Shown here piece by piece: positions 1-8,458 of a stretch of DNA of 64,000 bases (within the stretch, counting starts at the first letter, position 1; each line of letters opens with the position of its first letter). The translations under genes were made by a program, and so were the position numbers. Below the pieces are notes generated by a model. That model was not told the origin of the DNA. It ran no database searches and saw only the letters and a list, made by a program, of their open reading frames with translations. Source of the DNA: an uncultured Bacteroidia bacterium (GTDB lineage: Bacteria; Bacteroidota; Bacteroidia; Bacteroidales; CAJPTX01). The stretch is from positions 32,367 through 96,366 of the forward strand of contig CAMXWF010000012.1 of assembly GCA_947252645.1 (NCBI GenBank). Direction: 5' to 3'.

Positions 1-107
1 CGGGCGATGTCCAGGATAGGGCTTACCGTCAAGCCATTACGGCAGCTGCCTCTGGATGCCGTGCTGCCCTAGACGCGGAGCGATATTTGGGGACTAGGAA
101 GTTTTAA
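1..107 (+). CDS. trxB: Thioredoxin reductase, C-terminal end (partial)
   Basis: The gene runs in from outside the window. Reading from base 3, the translation begins GDVQDRAYRQAITAAASG and continues with a CRAALDAERYL-type end before a TAA stop at 105-107. The GDV-Q-D---RQ--TA---G--AA--AE-YL pattern is the conserved FAD-binding tail of bacterial thioredoxin reductases, which use NADPH to reduce thioredoxin in the cytoplasm. Only about 35 codons are present, so the CxxC active site and the NADPH domain cannot be seen. The family call rests on this tail alone, but the tail is distinctive. Confidence 0.8.
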   Translation, partial: GDVQDRAYRQAITAAASGCRAALDAERYLGTRKF

Positions 108-1034
108 TTCTTGACAGGTGCATTCATGGCGAGCGCATCGGAGCAGCCCGGTGCGCTCGCTTTGCTATAGGCGCATCGCCATGCGCCATCGTTGCTGCCC
201 TGCTGGGGCTATTCCTGGATGCCATTCGGGCTGCTCCTCCTTTCTGGCTGCGAGACTGCAGTGCCCCTGTAACTTTCAAACGTCCTTTCCTCATCTCCCG
301 CGCCCCTTCAGTCGCTCGGGTTGCCTGGAGAAGTGCGTTACACGGCAGTACCCCAAATGCTAACCACCTCCCCCTCAAGTCCTTGGAGCATGCTGCCTGA
401 GGGTTGCACGCAGTGCCCTTGGCAGATGCCTGAGCCCGAGCGTTGTAGCCGAAAGTGCTGCATTTAAATCTAATGAGCGCGTAAAACTCCCCGAAAGAAA
501 GATTTAGCGTCCTACCAACTCCGCACCATCGCCGCACCATCGCCGTACCATCGCCGCTCATTTACGCCTTTTTAGCGAAGCGGCTGCGAACATGGAGCGG
601 AGCAGGGGCGGAGAGACAGCGTCCGTTCTCCCTCTCTTCCCTGCGTATAGGCCCCGTCTAAGGCCACCGCAGGCCGCCCTGCTGGGGGCGGTCAGAGCCC
701 GTGGGCAGGTCGATGCGCCCGTGACGGCAAGGAGTCCCAGGGCGTTGCGTGCATCACCCTCCAGAAAAGCTTGCCTTGCGCCGTCTATGGGCCATTCGTC
801 GCGCGTTTGGTTGGTTGAGGTAGCAGCGTTGCTAGGTCAAGTTTGTTATTCCGGCATCGCAGGCTACGCTCGCTGCGTGGTGTCTGTCGCCCGGGCGGGT
901 GCCATGGCTGCCAAAGTGTGTCATAATGACATGCTATGTGTGGGGTCAAGCTTGTAAAGTCGCATTGGCACATCAGTTGCGATGTTGGGGGAGTACGGAG
1001 AGTTCAGGTAAAAACAGTTAGGAGCATTACATCA
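108..1034. other. Long intergenic region between trxB and dnaK
   Basis: About 930 bases with no gene I can support. Open frames exist on both strands (for example 592-957 plus and 124-561 minus), but their products are rich in Arg, Pro, Ala and Cys, match nothing I recognise and lack a clear ribosome site. The region contains a short tandem repeat (522-554) inside a longer block that recurs at 46839-46900. It must also hold the dnaK promoter: a weak -7-like TATGTGTG lies near 935, but I would not rely on it. Confidence 0.6.
520..592 (-). repeat. Intergenic repeat with 11-bp tandem units, copy 1
   Basis: Three near-identical 11-bp units (CGCACCATCGC, twice exact and once with one change) occupy 522-554. 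Read on the minus strand, the whole block runs from a CCGCTTCGCTAAA motif through a short spacer and GAGCGGCG to three units of the form GGCGATGGTRC, and ends in GGAG. The same order of elements recurs on the plus strand at 46839-46900 with only two units. The shared order and the copy-number difference point to a dispersed repeat with a variable tandem part. Its function is unknown. Confidence 0.65.
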
Positions 1035-2948
1035 ATGGGAAAGATAATAGGAATAGATCTTGGGACTACCAATTCGTGCGTAGCCGTCATGGAGGGCAAC
1101 GAGCCGAAGGTAATACCCAACAGCGAGGGTAAGCGTACGACGCCTTCGGTCGTGGCGTTTGTGGACAATGGGGAGCGCAAGGTGGGTGACCCGGCGAAGC
1201 GCCAGGCCATTACCAATCCGGAGCGTACAATCTATTCGATCAAGCGGTTCATGGGAGAGACCTACGATCGGATGGCCAAGGAGATAGAGCATGTGCCCTA
1301 CAAGGTGGTGAAGGGGGCCAACAACACGCCGCGGGTGGAGGTCGATGGGCGACAGTACACGCCCCAGGAGATCTCGGCCATGGTGCTGCAAAAGATGAAG
1401 AAAACGGCTGAGGACTATCTCGGGCAGGAGGTTTCAGATGCCGTCATCACGGTTCCAGCCTACTTCAGCGATTCGCAGCGTCAGGCCACCAAGGAGGCCG
1501 GCCAGATCGCGGGGTTGAACGTGCGCCGTATAGTGAATGAGCCCACCGCAGCTGCATTGGCCTACGGCTTGGATAAGCAGGCGAAGGATCAGAAAGTGGC
1601 CGTTTTTGATTTGGGCGGTGGCACCTTCGATATCTCTATCCTGGAGCTTTCGGAAGGCTTGGTAGAGGTCAAGTCCACCAACGGCGATACGCACCTGGGC
1701 GGCGATGATTTCGACCGCGCGATCATCAATTGGTTGGCCGAGGAGTTCATGAAGGATGAGGGGGTCGACTTGCGCCAGGATCCCATGGCCCTGCAACGCC
1801 TAAAGGAGGCGGCAGAGAAGGCCAAGATAGAGCTTAGCTCTACCACCGAGACGGAGATCAACCTACCCTACATCATGCCCGTCAATGGCGTGCCGCGCCA
1901 TCTGGTGAAGAAGCTCTCGAGGGCCAAGTTCGAGCAGCTGACCGACGACCTCGTGCGGGCCACCCTCGGGCCTTGTAAGAAGGCCTTGAGCGATGCTGGT
2001 ATGCAGACCAGCGATATCGACGAGGTCATCTTGGTAGGTGGGTCTACGCGTATTCCCGCCGTGCAGGAGACGGTTGAGAAGTTCTTTGGCAAGGCCCCGA
2101 GCAAGGGGGTCAACCCGGATGAGGTCGTGGCCATTGGGGCTGCGGTGCAAGGCGGCGTGCTGTCGGGCGACGTGAAGGACGTGCTACTGGTAGATGTGAC
2201 CCCCCTCTCGCTGGGCATAGAGACCATGGGGGGCGTATTTACCAAGCTCATAGAGTCCAATACTACCATCCCGACCAAGCGTTCAGAGACCTTCTCCACG
2301 GCAGCCGACAACCAGCCTTCGGTGGAGATCCATGTGCTGCAGGGCGAGCGCCCCATGGCTAGCGGGAATAAGACCATAGGTCGCTTCATGCTCGACGGCA
2401 TTAGGCCCGCCCCTCGCGGGGTGCCGCAGATAGAGGTCTCGTTTGACATCGATGCCAACGGCATCCTCAATGTGTCGGCTCGCGACAAGGATACGGGCAA
2501 AGAGCAGCACATCCGCATTGAGGCCTCCTCAGGCCTCTCCGACAGCGAGATAGAGCGCATGCGGGCCGAAGCCAAGGCCAACGAAGATGCCGATAGGAAG
2601 GCCAAGGAGCGCGTGGATAGCCTGAATAAGGCTGACAGCATGATCTTCCAGACGGAAAAGCAGCTCAAGGAGTTCGGCGATAAGCTCCCTGCGGACAAGA
2701 AGGGTGAGATTGAGGGGATATTGAAGGAGCTGCGGGATGCCCATAAGGCCGAGAACGTTGGTGCCATCGATGGCATCGTCGAGAGGCTCAACAGCGCGTG
2801 GGCTTCTGCTTCCCAGGCCATGTATGGCCAAGGCCAGCAGCAGGGCAGCGCGCAAGGTGGACCACAGGGGCCCAGCCAGGAGCAGCCTGATGGGGGCAAG
2901 AAGGGCGATGGCAGTGTGGAGGATGTGGACTTTGAGGAGGTGAAGTAG
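1035..2948 (+). CDS. dnaK: Chaperone DnaK (Hsp70)
   Basis: ATP-dependent cytoplasmic chaperone of about 637 residues that binds unfolded polypeptides and works with DnaJ and GrpE, neither of which is in this window. I chose the ATG at 1035 because the protein then begins MGKIIGIDLGTTNSCVAV, the invariant Hsp70 start, and TAGGAG lies about 11 bases upstream; the frame is open further upstream but is not Hsp70-like. Visible landmarks are the phosphate-binding DLGTTNS, the DLGGGTFD motif, EPTAAALAYG, GGSTRIPAVQ, the substrate-binding domain and a Gln/Gly-rich lid tail ending in the acidic DVDFEEVK peptide. Length and motifs are normal. It appears to be a single-gene transcript closed by the terminator at 2968. 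Confidence 0.98.
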   Translation: MGKIIGIDLGTTNSCVAVMEGNEPKVIPNSEGKRTTPSVVAFVDNGERKVGDPAKRQAITNPERTIYSIKRFMGETYDRMAKEIEHVPYKVVKGANNTPRVEVDGRQYTPQEISAMVLQKMKKTAEDYLGQEVSDAVITVPAYFSDSQRQATKEAGQIAGLNVRRIVNEPTAAALAYGLDKQAKDQKVAVFDLGGGTFDISILELSEGLVEVKSTNGDTHLGGDDFDRAIINWLAEEFMKDEGVDLRQDPMALQRLKEAAEKAKIELSSTTETEINLPYIMPVNGVPRHLVKKLSRAKFEQLTDDLVRATLGPCKKALSDAGMQTSDIDEVILVGGSTRIPAVQETVEKFFGKAPSKGVNPDEVVAIGAAVQGGVLSGDVKDVLLVDVTPLSLGIETMGGVFTKLIESNTTIPTKRSETFSTAADNQPSVEIHVLQGERPMASGNKTIGRFMLDGIRPAPRGVPQIEVSFDIDANGILNVSARDKDTGKEQHIRIEASSGLSDSEIERMRAEAKANEDADRKAKERVDSLNKADSMIFQTEKQLKEFGDKLPADKKGEIEGILKELRDAHKAENVGAIDGIVERLNSAWASASQAMYGQGQQQGSAQGGPQGPSQEQPDGGKKGDGSVEDVDFEEVK

Positions 2949-2967
2949 CTTCCAGTAGCGTTGGTGA

Positions 2968-2999
2968 GTCCCGTGGTCGCAAGGCCACGGGACTTTTTT
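2968..2999 (+). terminator. Rho-independent terminator of dnaK
   Basis: GTCCCGTGG (2968-2976) pairs perfectly with CCACGGGAC (2985-2993). Two further pairs (one G-U) extend the stem to 11 bp around a GCAA tetraloop at 2979-2982, and six T residues follow at 2994-2999. It starts 20 bases after the dnaK stop. Confidence 0.92.
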
Positions 3000-3137
3000 G
3001 TGTCTGGTGCCATCGGTAAAGCTTCCAGTGCCGCCACCGGGGCGTGGGGTGAGAGAAGGTTGCTTTCCTGTGATTAGGCCTCTACTAAATATAGCTACTT
3101 GTCTCCTTAATTCGCGCATAAAGGCGTAAATTGCAGT

Positions 3138-3698
3138 ATGAAAAACAGGAGAGCTATTGGGAGGCGATTTTATAGGCTTGCGTTGCCTGCTTTTCTGTGT
3201 GTTCTCTTGGGTGCGTGCAAGCAGACGGAGAGGGTGCTAACCCCGACATACCTACCGGGCAATGTACGTGTTTGGCAGGAGGTGGTAGCTGCCAGTGTGG
3301 AGGATAGAGGGGTACAGGGTGGCAATGCCGATGGTGGGGGGGTGCTAGTGGTACTTAGGGATTCTTCCATATTGGAGGAGTATCTTGGAAAGATATGTAT
3401 CGCTAGGCTTCCCATCATTCAAAAGGGGAACAGAGTAATTGTTTTCCATCCATACTCTCCGGAGTACAAGTTAGCTGAGCTTACAATACGCGAGAATGGA
3501 GATTTAGTCAATCAAGCTGGTACTGTTTTCCCTGCCATAAGGTCGCTTCCACCAGAAGTGGTGAAAATGGAGGAAGGTATCATGCGAAATTACGATCCTA
3601 GTTACGAGACATGCATGGTATTGTGTAGGTATACTCACCGAATGCTTGGTTTGCCAAAATTCATTGATAGAATTTGTTGTTTCTGGTATCCTGAATAG
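3138..3698 (+). CDS. Hypothetical lipoprotein
   Basis: A 186-residue protein that I do not recognise. The N-terminus has basic residues (KNRRAIGRRF), a hydrophobic core and a lipobox LLGAC with the Cys at about residue 27, so it should be exported, processed by signal peptidase II and lipid-anchored. The mature part has no motif I can name; it carries several cysteines near the C-terminus (TCMVLCRY and RICCFWYPE). The DNA is more AT-rich in the second half than in flanking dnaK. A separate ATG gene follows 15 bases later, so the two could be co-transcribed. Function unknown; lipoprotein status is well supported. Confidence 0.75.
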   Translation: MKNRRAIGRRFYRLALPAFLCVLLGACKQTERVLTPTYLPGNVRVWQEVVAASVEDRGVQGGNADGGGVLVVLRDSSILEEYLGKICIARLPIIQKGNRVIVFHPYSPEYKLAELTIRENGDLVNQAGTVFPAIRSLPPEVVKMEEGIMRNYDPSYETCMVLCRYTHRMLGLPKFIDRICCFWYPE

Positions 3699-3712
3699 TA
3701 GGGGGTGTAGCC

Positions 3713-4612
3713 ATGTCTTCAGTAATACTCGTTACAGGCAGTCGCCAGGGGTTGGTGGCCTCGTCGTTAGCTGCAGCCTTGCCGGGAGGATGTGCTTTGC
3801 GCTACCTTACGCGGCATCCCAGAGAAGAGGGGGATTATGCGTGGGATCTGCAGCGTGGTCTGCTCGATGAAAAGAGCCTCGATGGCGTAACCCATATTGT
3901 GCACCTAGCAGGGGCCCCGCTCAATGGGAAAAGGTGGACTGCCAGCTATCGGGAAGAAATCATTGCGAGCCGCGTGAAAGGGCCTCAGCTTCTCCGGCAG
4001 GCCCTTATGGCTAGGGGACAAAAGCTAGAGGCCTATATATCGGCCTCTGCTGTAGGCTACTACGGTAGCGTGGCTGGCGAGAAACCGCTAGATGAAACTG
4101 CGGGTGCAGGCAGTGATTTCCTTGCGCAGGTATGCCGGGCATGGGAACATGAAGCCCAGGAGTTTGAGCTCTTGGGCCTAGCTGCGCGTGAGGTGAGGTT
4201 GCGCTTTGGCGTAGTGTTTCATCCCACGAAAGGGGCCTTGCCTCTGATGCTGCTGATGAGTTGGACGGGCATCTACATGGTGCTCGGGAGTGGTCGTCAG
4301 CCCGTAGTATGGATAGACCATCGCGACCTAGGCCGTATGTTAGCCATGGCCGTTGCGGCGCCTTGGCGTGGAGCATACAATGCTGTGGTGCCAGTACAGT
4401 GCGGCTATAGGGAGCTTATTGGCCGCGTACGTAAGTTACGCCATGGGTGGCTGACCTTGCGAATGCCTGCTTGGGTGCTGAAGGCCCTCATGGGCAGTGC
4501 ATCCAGCGTGGTGCTCGAGGGCGCGCCCGTCAGTAGCCAGAAAGCGCAGTCGGCTGGTTTTCAGTTCCGCTACCCGACTATTGAGGCTTGCCTGGACGCT
4601 GCGGAGTCGTAG
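3713..4612 (+). CDS. yfcH: TIGR01777-family SDR epimerase (YfcH-like)
   Basis: A 299-residue atypical short-chain dehydrogenase/reductase. The N-terminal Rossmann segment has a degenerate GxxGxxG-type loop (VTGSRQGLVASSLA). The subfamily is identified by HLAGAPLNGKRWT followed by a Lys/Arg-rich segment and SRV-G---L, by SASAVGYYG, which carries the Ser/Tyr-containing catalytic region, and by the conserved D-FLAQVC-AWE-EA stretch. The C-terminal DUF1731 part (near LRMPAWVLKALMG) is present. The family binds NAD(P) but its substrate is not established. It ends 8 bases from the end of the convergent yidD gene. Confidence 0.85.
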   Translation: MSSVILVTGSRQGLVASSLAAALPGGCALRYLTRHPREEGDYAWDLQRGLLDEKSLDGVTHIVHLAGAPLNGKRWTASYREEIIASRVKGPQLLRQALMARGQKLEAYISASAVGYYGSVAGEKPLDETAGAGSDFLAQVCRAWEHEAQEFELLGLAAREVRLRFGVVFHPTKGALPLMLLMSWTGIYMVLGSGRQPVVWIDHRDLGRMLAMAVAAPWRGAYNAVVPVQCGYRELIGRVRKLRHGWLTLRMPAWVLKALMGSASSVVLEGAPVSSQKAQSAGFQFRYPTIEACLDAAES

Positions 4613-4619
4613 TGCGTAG

Positions 4620-4892
4620 TTAGGGGACGGGGTCGTAGCCACTGCCGCCCCAGGGGTTGCAGCGCAATAGCCGCCAGAGGCTCAGGGCAAGCCCCTTGAG
4701 GGGGCCGTGTTTGCGTAGGGCTTCGATGCAGTATTGCGAGCACGTGGGGGTGAAGCGGCAGGAGGGCGGTAGCAGGGGCGATAGGGCGTATTGGTAGAAG
4801 CGTACGGGGAGGATGAGTAGCCAGCTGATGCCCTGCGCGCACCGCGAAGCTATGCTATGTACACTTGCCCAGCTCATGGTGCAGGATGGCAT
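4620..4892 (-). CDS. yidD: Membrane protein insertion efficiency factor YidD
   Basis: A 90-residue protein with the family core: a hydrophobic-amphipathic N-terminus (SWLLILPVRFYQYALSPLLPPSCRF), then TPTCSQYCIEALRKHG and the closing RLLRCNPWGGSGYDPVP. The three conserved Cys and the CNP-GG-G-DPV tail are diagnostic of YidD, which assists YidC-dependent membrane protein insertion at the inner membrane. The start overlaps the 3' end of rnpA by 19 bases, so the two are translationally linked, as is common for this pair. Confidence 0.95.
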   Translation of the reverse strand: MPSCTMSWASVHSIASRCAQGISWLLILPVRFYQYALSPLLPPSCRFTPTCSQYCIEALRKHGPLKGLALSLWRLLRCNPWGGSGYDPVP

Positions 4893-5314
4893 TGCGCACC
4901 GATAGAAGCGAGCACTCGCTCCATGGCTTTGGAGGCCTTTTCGAGTTTCACCTCATCTTTGCTGACGGGGATAACGGCCAAGTCAATGTGGAGCTGGTGG
5001 GCCAGGCAGTGCCGATGGAGTTGCGGCGAGAGGGTGCGGAATAGCTCACGCACTCTGCGCTTTTGGGCGTTGCGCGCCACGGCCAGCTTGTAGGTTCGCT
5101 TCGGGGCCTTGACCATTAGCCTTAGGCCTGCTGGAGCCAATGCGGTGGCAGGAGCAATGTAGTAGAGGAAACGGTATGGGTAGAAGAATTCCCTTTTCCC
5201 CTCCTGGAAAATGCGGTTGGCGTCGCGCTCTAAGTGTACGCGCCTATTGGGCCCCAGCTTGGCCCGTAAGGGGGGGGAAGCTGGAGTGGCGGGTATGCGC
5301 TGGGAGTCAGCCAT
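4874..5314 (-). CDS. rnpA: Ribonuclease P protein component
   Basis: A 146-residue basic protein, the protein subunit that supports RNase P RNA in removing 5' leaders from tRNA precursors. The diagnostic basic motif is KLAVARNAQKRRVRELFR, matching the family R-x-x-x-K-R-x-x-R-E helix. It is preceded by an aromatic strand region (FFYPYRFLYYI) and followed by LAVIPVSKDEVKLEKASKAMERVL. It sits between hemD and yidD on the same strand, a typical Bacteroidota arrangement; dnaA and rpmH are not here. A slightly upstream or downstream start is possible. Confidence 0.93.
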   Translation of the reverse strand: MADSQRIPATPASPPLRAKLGPNRRVHLERDANRIFQEGKREFFYPYRFLYYIAPATALAPAGLRLMVKAPKRTYKLAVARNAQKRRVRELFRTLSPQLHRHCLAHQLHIDLAVIPVSKDEVKLEKASKAMERVLASIGAQCHPAP

Positions 5315-5374
5315 TGGCGCGTTGAAGCCGCTGCGCAGCCATGATGGATAAGGCTAGGCAACGGGCAAGAGAGT

Positions 5375-6151
5375 CTATTGGTTGGCCTGGGTCACATAGG
5401 CCTCTAGGGCCTCTGTCATGCTCTTATACTGCGGCGTGGGCACCTGGAGAGCCATCTGGTATCCGAGGTGCTTGACGGCTCGCTGCGTAGCTTTCCCAAA
5501 GGCGGCTATGCGCAGGGCACCCTGGGGAAAGTCTGGGAAATTCTCGGCAAAGGCACTTACGTCTAGCGGCGTGTAGAGCACGAGCATGTCGAAGCGATCG
5601 GGCGCTATATCGTGGAGATCGGCGCTCACGGTGTTGAACATGACGCTCTTGGTGATCCGTAGCCCAGCTGCGCGCACGGTCTTCACGATGTCGTTCTTAT
5701 GTACGTTGGAGAGAGGCAGGAGGTAGCGGTCATCGGGGCTTTTCTGTAGTTGCGCCACCAGCTCCTCGAGGCTACCCGAGGGTATCTCGGTCACCTTCCG
5801 CTTGCGATAGACGATGTATTTCTGCAAATAGAGACCCAGACCGTCTTTTAGGCAGTAGTAGCGCATAGCATCGGGCACTTGGTAGCGGGTCTCATTGCAT
5901 ATGCGAAAAAAATGGTCGATCGCCTTCTTGCTCACGAACACCACGCCCCCAAAACGCCCTATATCCACTCGTTGCTTCCGGAACTCAAAGCCCGAAACCC
6001 CCTCCACCTTGATGAATGGACGGAATGTGAGCTCCACCCCGAGGCCATCTTGAAGACGTTGAAACGGAGAGTAGCCTGCGGGCGGGGCCGGCTGGGCAAT
6101 GAGGATCTTGGCTATTCTCGTCAATTGACTTTCTGTATGGGATTGTTCCAT
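5375..6151 (-). CDS. hemD: Uroporphyrinogen-III synthase (HemD family)
   Basis: A 258-residue cytoplasmic protein of the two-lobed HemD fold, which cyclises hydroxymethylbilane to uroporphyrinogen III in tetrapyrrole synthesis. HemD sequences diverge strongly; support comes from GGVVFVSKKAIDHFF (the usual VFTS-x-A-V-x-x-F position), the lobe-linking segment, a DMLVLYTPLDVSAFAENFP stretch and AAFGKATQRAVKHLG (the usual IG--T---L---G site). It lies directly upstream of rnpA-yidD and downstream of a DUF4271 gene, the classical Bacteroidota order. The other heme genes are not in the window. Confidence 0.85.
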   Translation of the reverse strand: MEQSHTESQLTRIAKILIAQPAPPAGYSPFQRLQDGLGVELTFRPFIKVEGVSGFEFRKQRVDIGRFGGVVFVSKKAIDHFFRICNETRYQVPDAMRYYCLKDGLGLYLQKYIVYRKRKVTEIPSGSLEELVAQLQKSPDDRYLLPLSNVHKNDIVKTVRAAGLRITKSVMFNTVSADLHDIAPDRFDMLVLYTPLDVSAFAENFPDFPQGALRIAAFGKATQRAVKHLGYQMALQVPTPQYKSMTEALEAYVTQANQ

Positions 6152-6222
6152 AAATGGCTATTTGCTTACGTTATGCGTACTACAACCTGCTCAGGCCCAA
6201 GAACTCATGGCGCACCTACAGC

Positions 6223-7164
6223 TCAATGGGCCAATGGGGCATTCGACAACCACTTGGCCATGAGCAACAGGGGAAGCAATTCAAACGTGCAAAGGTACAG
6301 AAATAAGTAGAAGCCGCCAATGCGACATGCTCGGAATGTTTTGATTGCCTTAAAGATACGTAGTAGGAATATGGCCCCTATTCCGCACACCCCTCCTATC
6401 CATAGCGACCACTGTAGGCTCGGACGACAGTAGGTGAGCACGAACAGGAAGAGCAGCATGGGAATCCAAAAGATGCGTCCAGGCTCGTTGGCATTGGCCC
6501 ATAGCAGATCGAGCATGGCGTGGTGGCCTGTGGCTACTTTGGTCATGCGTAGCACTACATAGCGGTAGAGCAGTAGGGCGGCAAATAGGGCAGAGGTCAC
6601 TACCAGGCACGCGATGCGTGCCCCAAGATCTTGAATGGTGGGCTGCCAGAGAAGAATGCCCAACCATAGCATGTAGGCAAGACAAAAGCTCCACATGGCA
6701 TCGCCCGCGGTGATCTTCCGCGAGGCTACAGCAGACCGTAGGCCGTGGGTGGGGAGTGTGTCTACCTGGAAAAGCCGCGCGGCGCCCCGACGATGGAAAA
6801 AGGCCACCAGCTGCTCGCGCCACGGCAAGGCCACTACGACTAGCACCAACAGGAGCACCGTGGCCATGGATTGGGTGGCCATCCCGAGGCCGACCTGCGG
6901 CCGTAGGGCTTCAAATGGCTGCCCCTGGGCTACGCACCGCGCACGCAGTGCCGCGGGGCTATAGGCACTCGACGAAAACACCTTCGGTGGCGGTATGCTC
7001 TGCCGCGCTATGAGCTCAACCTGGCCTCCGCCAGGGTAGTAGGGCCAAGGGCGTATGAAGCAATCGTACCCATTCGGCACGAGATGCGCCACCGCTGCGT
7101 GGCTAGAAGCCCCTGCTGGCATCACCGTTGACTCTTCTTGCCCCATTACCTCTGCCAAAGCCAT
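6223..7164 (-). CDS. DUF4271 membrane protein
   Basis: A 313-residue protein with a polar N-terminal 100 residues followed by about seven hydrophobic helices (starting near ATQSMATVLLLVLVVVALPW, then LAYMLWLGILLW, ACLVVTSALFAALLLYRYVVL, FWIPMLLFLFVLTYC, LWIGGVCGIGAIFLLRIFKAI and LYLCTFELLPLLLMAKWL). The arrangement and its place upstream of hemD identify the Bacteroidota DUF4271 family, whose function is unknown. The closing helices with FELLPLL-L-K are characteristic. It is divergent from the CapA-like gene, with only 67 bases between the starts. Confidence 0.8.
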   Translation of the reverse strand: MALAEVMGQEESTVMPAGASSHAAVAHLVPNGYDCFIRPWPYYPGGGQVELIARQSIPPPKVFSSSAYSPAALRARCVAQGQPFEALRPQVGLGMATQSMATVLLLVLVVVALPWREQLVAFFHRRGAARLFQVDTLPTHGLRSAVASRKITAGDAMWSFCLAYMLWLGILLWQPTIQDLGARIACLVVTSALFAALLLYRYVVLRMTKVATGHHAMLDLLWANANEPGRIFWIPMLLFLFVLTYCRPSLQWSLWIGGVCGIGAIFLLRIFKAIKTFRACRIGGFYLFLYLCTFELLPLLLMAKWLSNAPLAH

Positions 7165-7217
7165 CCTCCCCCCAACCTAGCCGACAGCCAAAAGCTAGCC
7201 GCGAAGGTAACTATTTC

Positions 7218-7225
7218 TACCTTTG
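7218..7225 (+). promoter_or_regulatory. Bacteroidota -7 box upstream of the CapA-family gene
   Basis: TACCTTTG matches the -7 consensus TAnnTTTG exactly and lies only 6 bases before the ATG at 7232, implying a very short or absent 5' leader. No convincing -33 TTG at the expected distance was found. Confidence 0.6.
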
Positions 7226-7231
7226 CGCATT

Positions 7232-8455
7232 ATGCACCGTCTAGCATGGATGCTCATGGCCCTACTATGCCTGGGGGGCGTGGGGTACGCAGGCTGCCAA
7301 GGGCAACCAGGCCAAAGCGCACGCCAGACCGCGTGGGCGGACAGTTCACAGCACCCCGTGGAAGTCAGCTTCGTCTTCACGGGCGATATCATGCAGCACG
7401 ATTCCCAGATAGCCGATGCCCGTCTAGCCGATTCAACGCGCTATGACTATGGCTACTGCTTCTCCCTCCTGAAGCCCTACCTGGAAGCTGCCGACTTCAC
7501 GGTGGGTAACCTCGAGCTCACCTTTGGGGGCAAACCCTACAGGGGCTACCCGGCCTTCAGTACCCCCGACACGCTAGCCTACACCCTCAAGGATATAGGC
7601 TACGACGTTCTCGTGACCGCCAACAACCATTGCCTCGACAGGGGCCAAAAGGGCCTAACCCGCACTATCCAGGTGCTGGACTCTGCCCAGATGCTCCACC
7701 TGGGCACCTACCTCGACAGCGCAGCCCACAAGGCCGGAACCCCTCTCATCCTCCAAAAAGATACCATCCGGATTGCCCTATTGGCCTACACCTACGGCAC
7801 CAATGGCATTAAAAACCGGGGGCCTGGCGTGGTGAACTACATCGACACGGCCCGTATGGCCAAGGATCTGGCCGTGGCCCGCAGTCAGGCCCATGCCATC
7901 ATCGTGGCCATGCACTGGGGAACGGAGTACCAACCGTATCCCACGAGCCAGCAGGTGGCCTTGAATGCGTGGCTTTGGCAGCAAGGGGCCACGGTCGTGC
8001 TGGGTAATCATCCCCACGTCTTGCAGCCCATCGAAGTGGCCACGGACAGCGCAGGGCACGTGGAGCATTTGACAATGTACGCCCTAGGAAATTTCGTCTC
8101 TGCCCAGCGACCATACCCCAGGGCGGGCGGTATGGTGCTGCGCTGCAATCTCATCTTTGCTGGTGCGCGCCCCCACATAGCTGCTGCCGAGTACCTGCTT
8201 ACCTACACGGAGCGCCCCACGGGGCAGCCCAGGCCCAGGTACAGGGTCGTGCCCCTGTGGAACAAGGCCGCGGACACCCTGACGCACGATAGACCGGCCT
8301 ACGTACGTCGCTTGCTCGAGGATGCGGAGTTCTTGCTGCGTGACGTTGAACCGATGATTACCCCGCTCCACGGGGGTAATGCGCAGCCCGTGGATAGCCT
8401 GCAGGCCAGCGACCCTGAAAGTGGGAGGTGGCGCTTCCAGCGCCCGCACGATTGA
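7232..8455 (+). CDS. CapA-family (PGA_cap) metallophosphatase-like protein
   Basis: About 407 residues. An in-frame TTG lies at 7223, but the ATG at 7232 is the better start because the TTG overlaps the promoter box. A signal sequence (LAWMLMALLCLGGVGYAGC) ends in a lipobox-like YAGC, so it may be a lipoprotein. The CapA fold motifs are in order: FTGDIMQHD, GNLELTFGG, TANNHCLDRG, a HWGTEYQPYP stretch, GATVVLGNHPHVLQPIE and LGNFVSAQRP. These match the calcineurin-like metal-binding blocks of poly-gamma-glutamate capsule CapA relatives. No capB or capC is nearby, so a role in capsule polymer is not established. rnhB starts 3 bases after its stop. Confidence 0.88.
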   Translation: MHRLAWMLMALLCLGGVGYAGCQGQPGQSARQTAWADSSQHPVEVSFVFTGDIMQHDSQIADARLADSTRYDYGYCFSLLKPYLEAADFTVGNLELTFGGKPYRGYPAFSTPDTLAYTLKDIGYDVLVTANNHCLDRGQKGLTRTIQVLDSAQMLHLGTYLDSAAHKAGTPLILQKDTIRIALLAYTYGTNGIKNRGPGVVNYIDTARMAKDLAVARSQAHAIIVAMHWGTEYQPYPTSQQVALNAWLWQQGATVVLGNHPHVLQPIEVATDSAGHVEHLTMYALGNFVSAQRPYPRAGGMVLRCNLIFAGARPHIAAAEYLLTYTERPTGQPRPRYRVVPLWNKAADTLTHDRPAYVRRLLEDAEFLLRDVEPMITPLHGGNAQPVDSLQASDPESGRWRFQRPHD

Positions 8456-8458
8456 CCA

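Noticed and set aside
592..957. A 121-codon frame before dnaK
   Set aside because: Starts without a ribosome site, is Arg/Ala-rich, and overlaps the dnaK upstream region; treated as non-coding.
1868..3037. A 389-codon open frame opposite dnaK
   Set aside because: It is the mirror of dnaK in a GC-rich gene; composition (Ser, Pro, Met) and absence of any motif mark it as a shadow frame.
7223..7231. Upstream TTG start for the CapA-like protein
   Set aside because: It overlaps the -7 box, so the ATG at 7232 is preferred.
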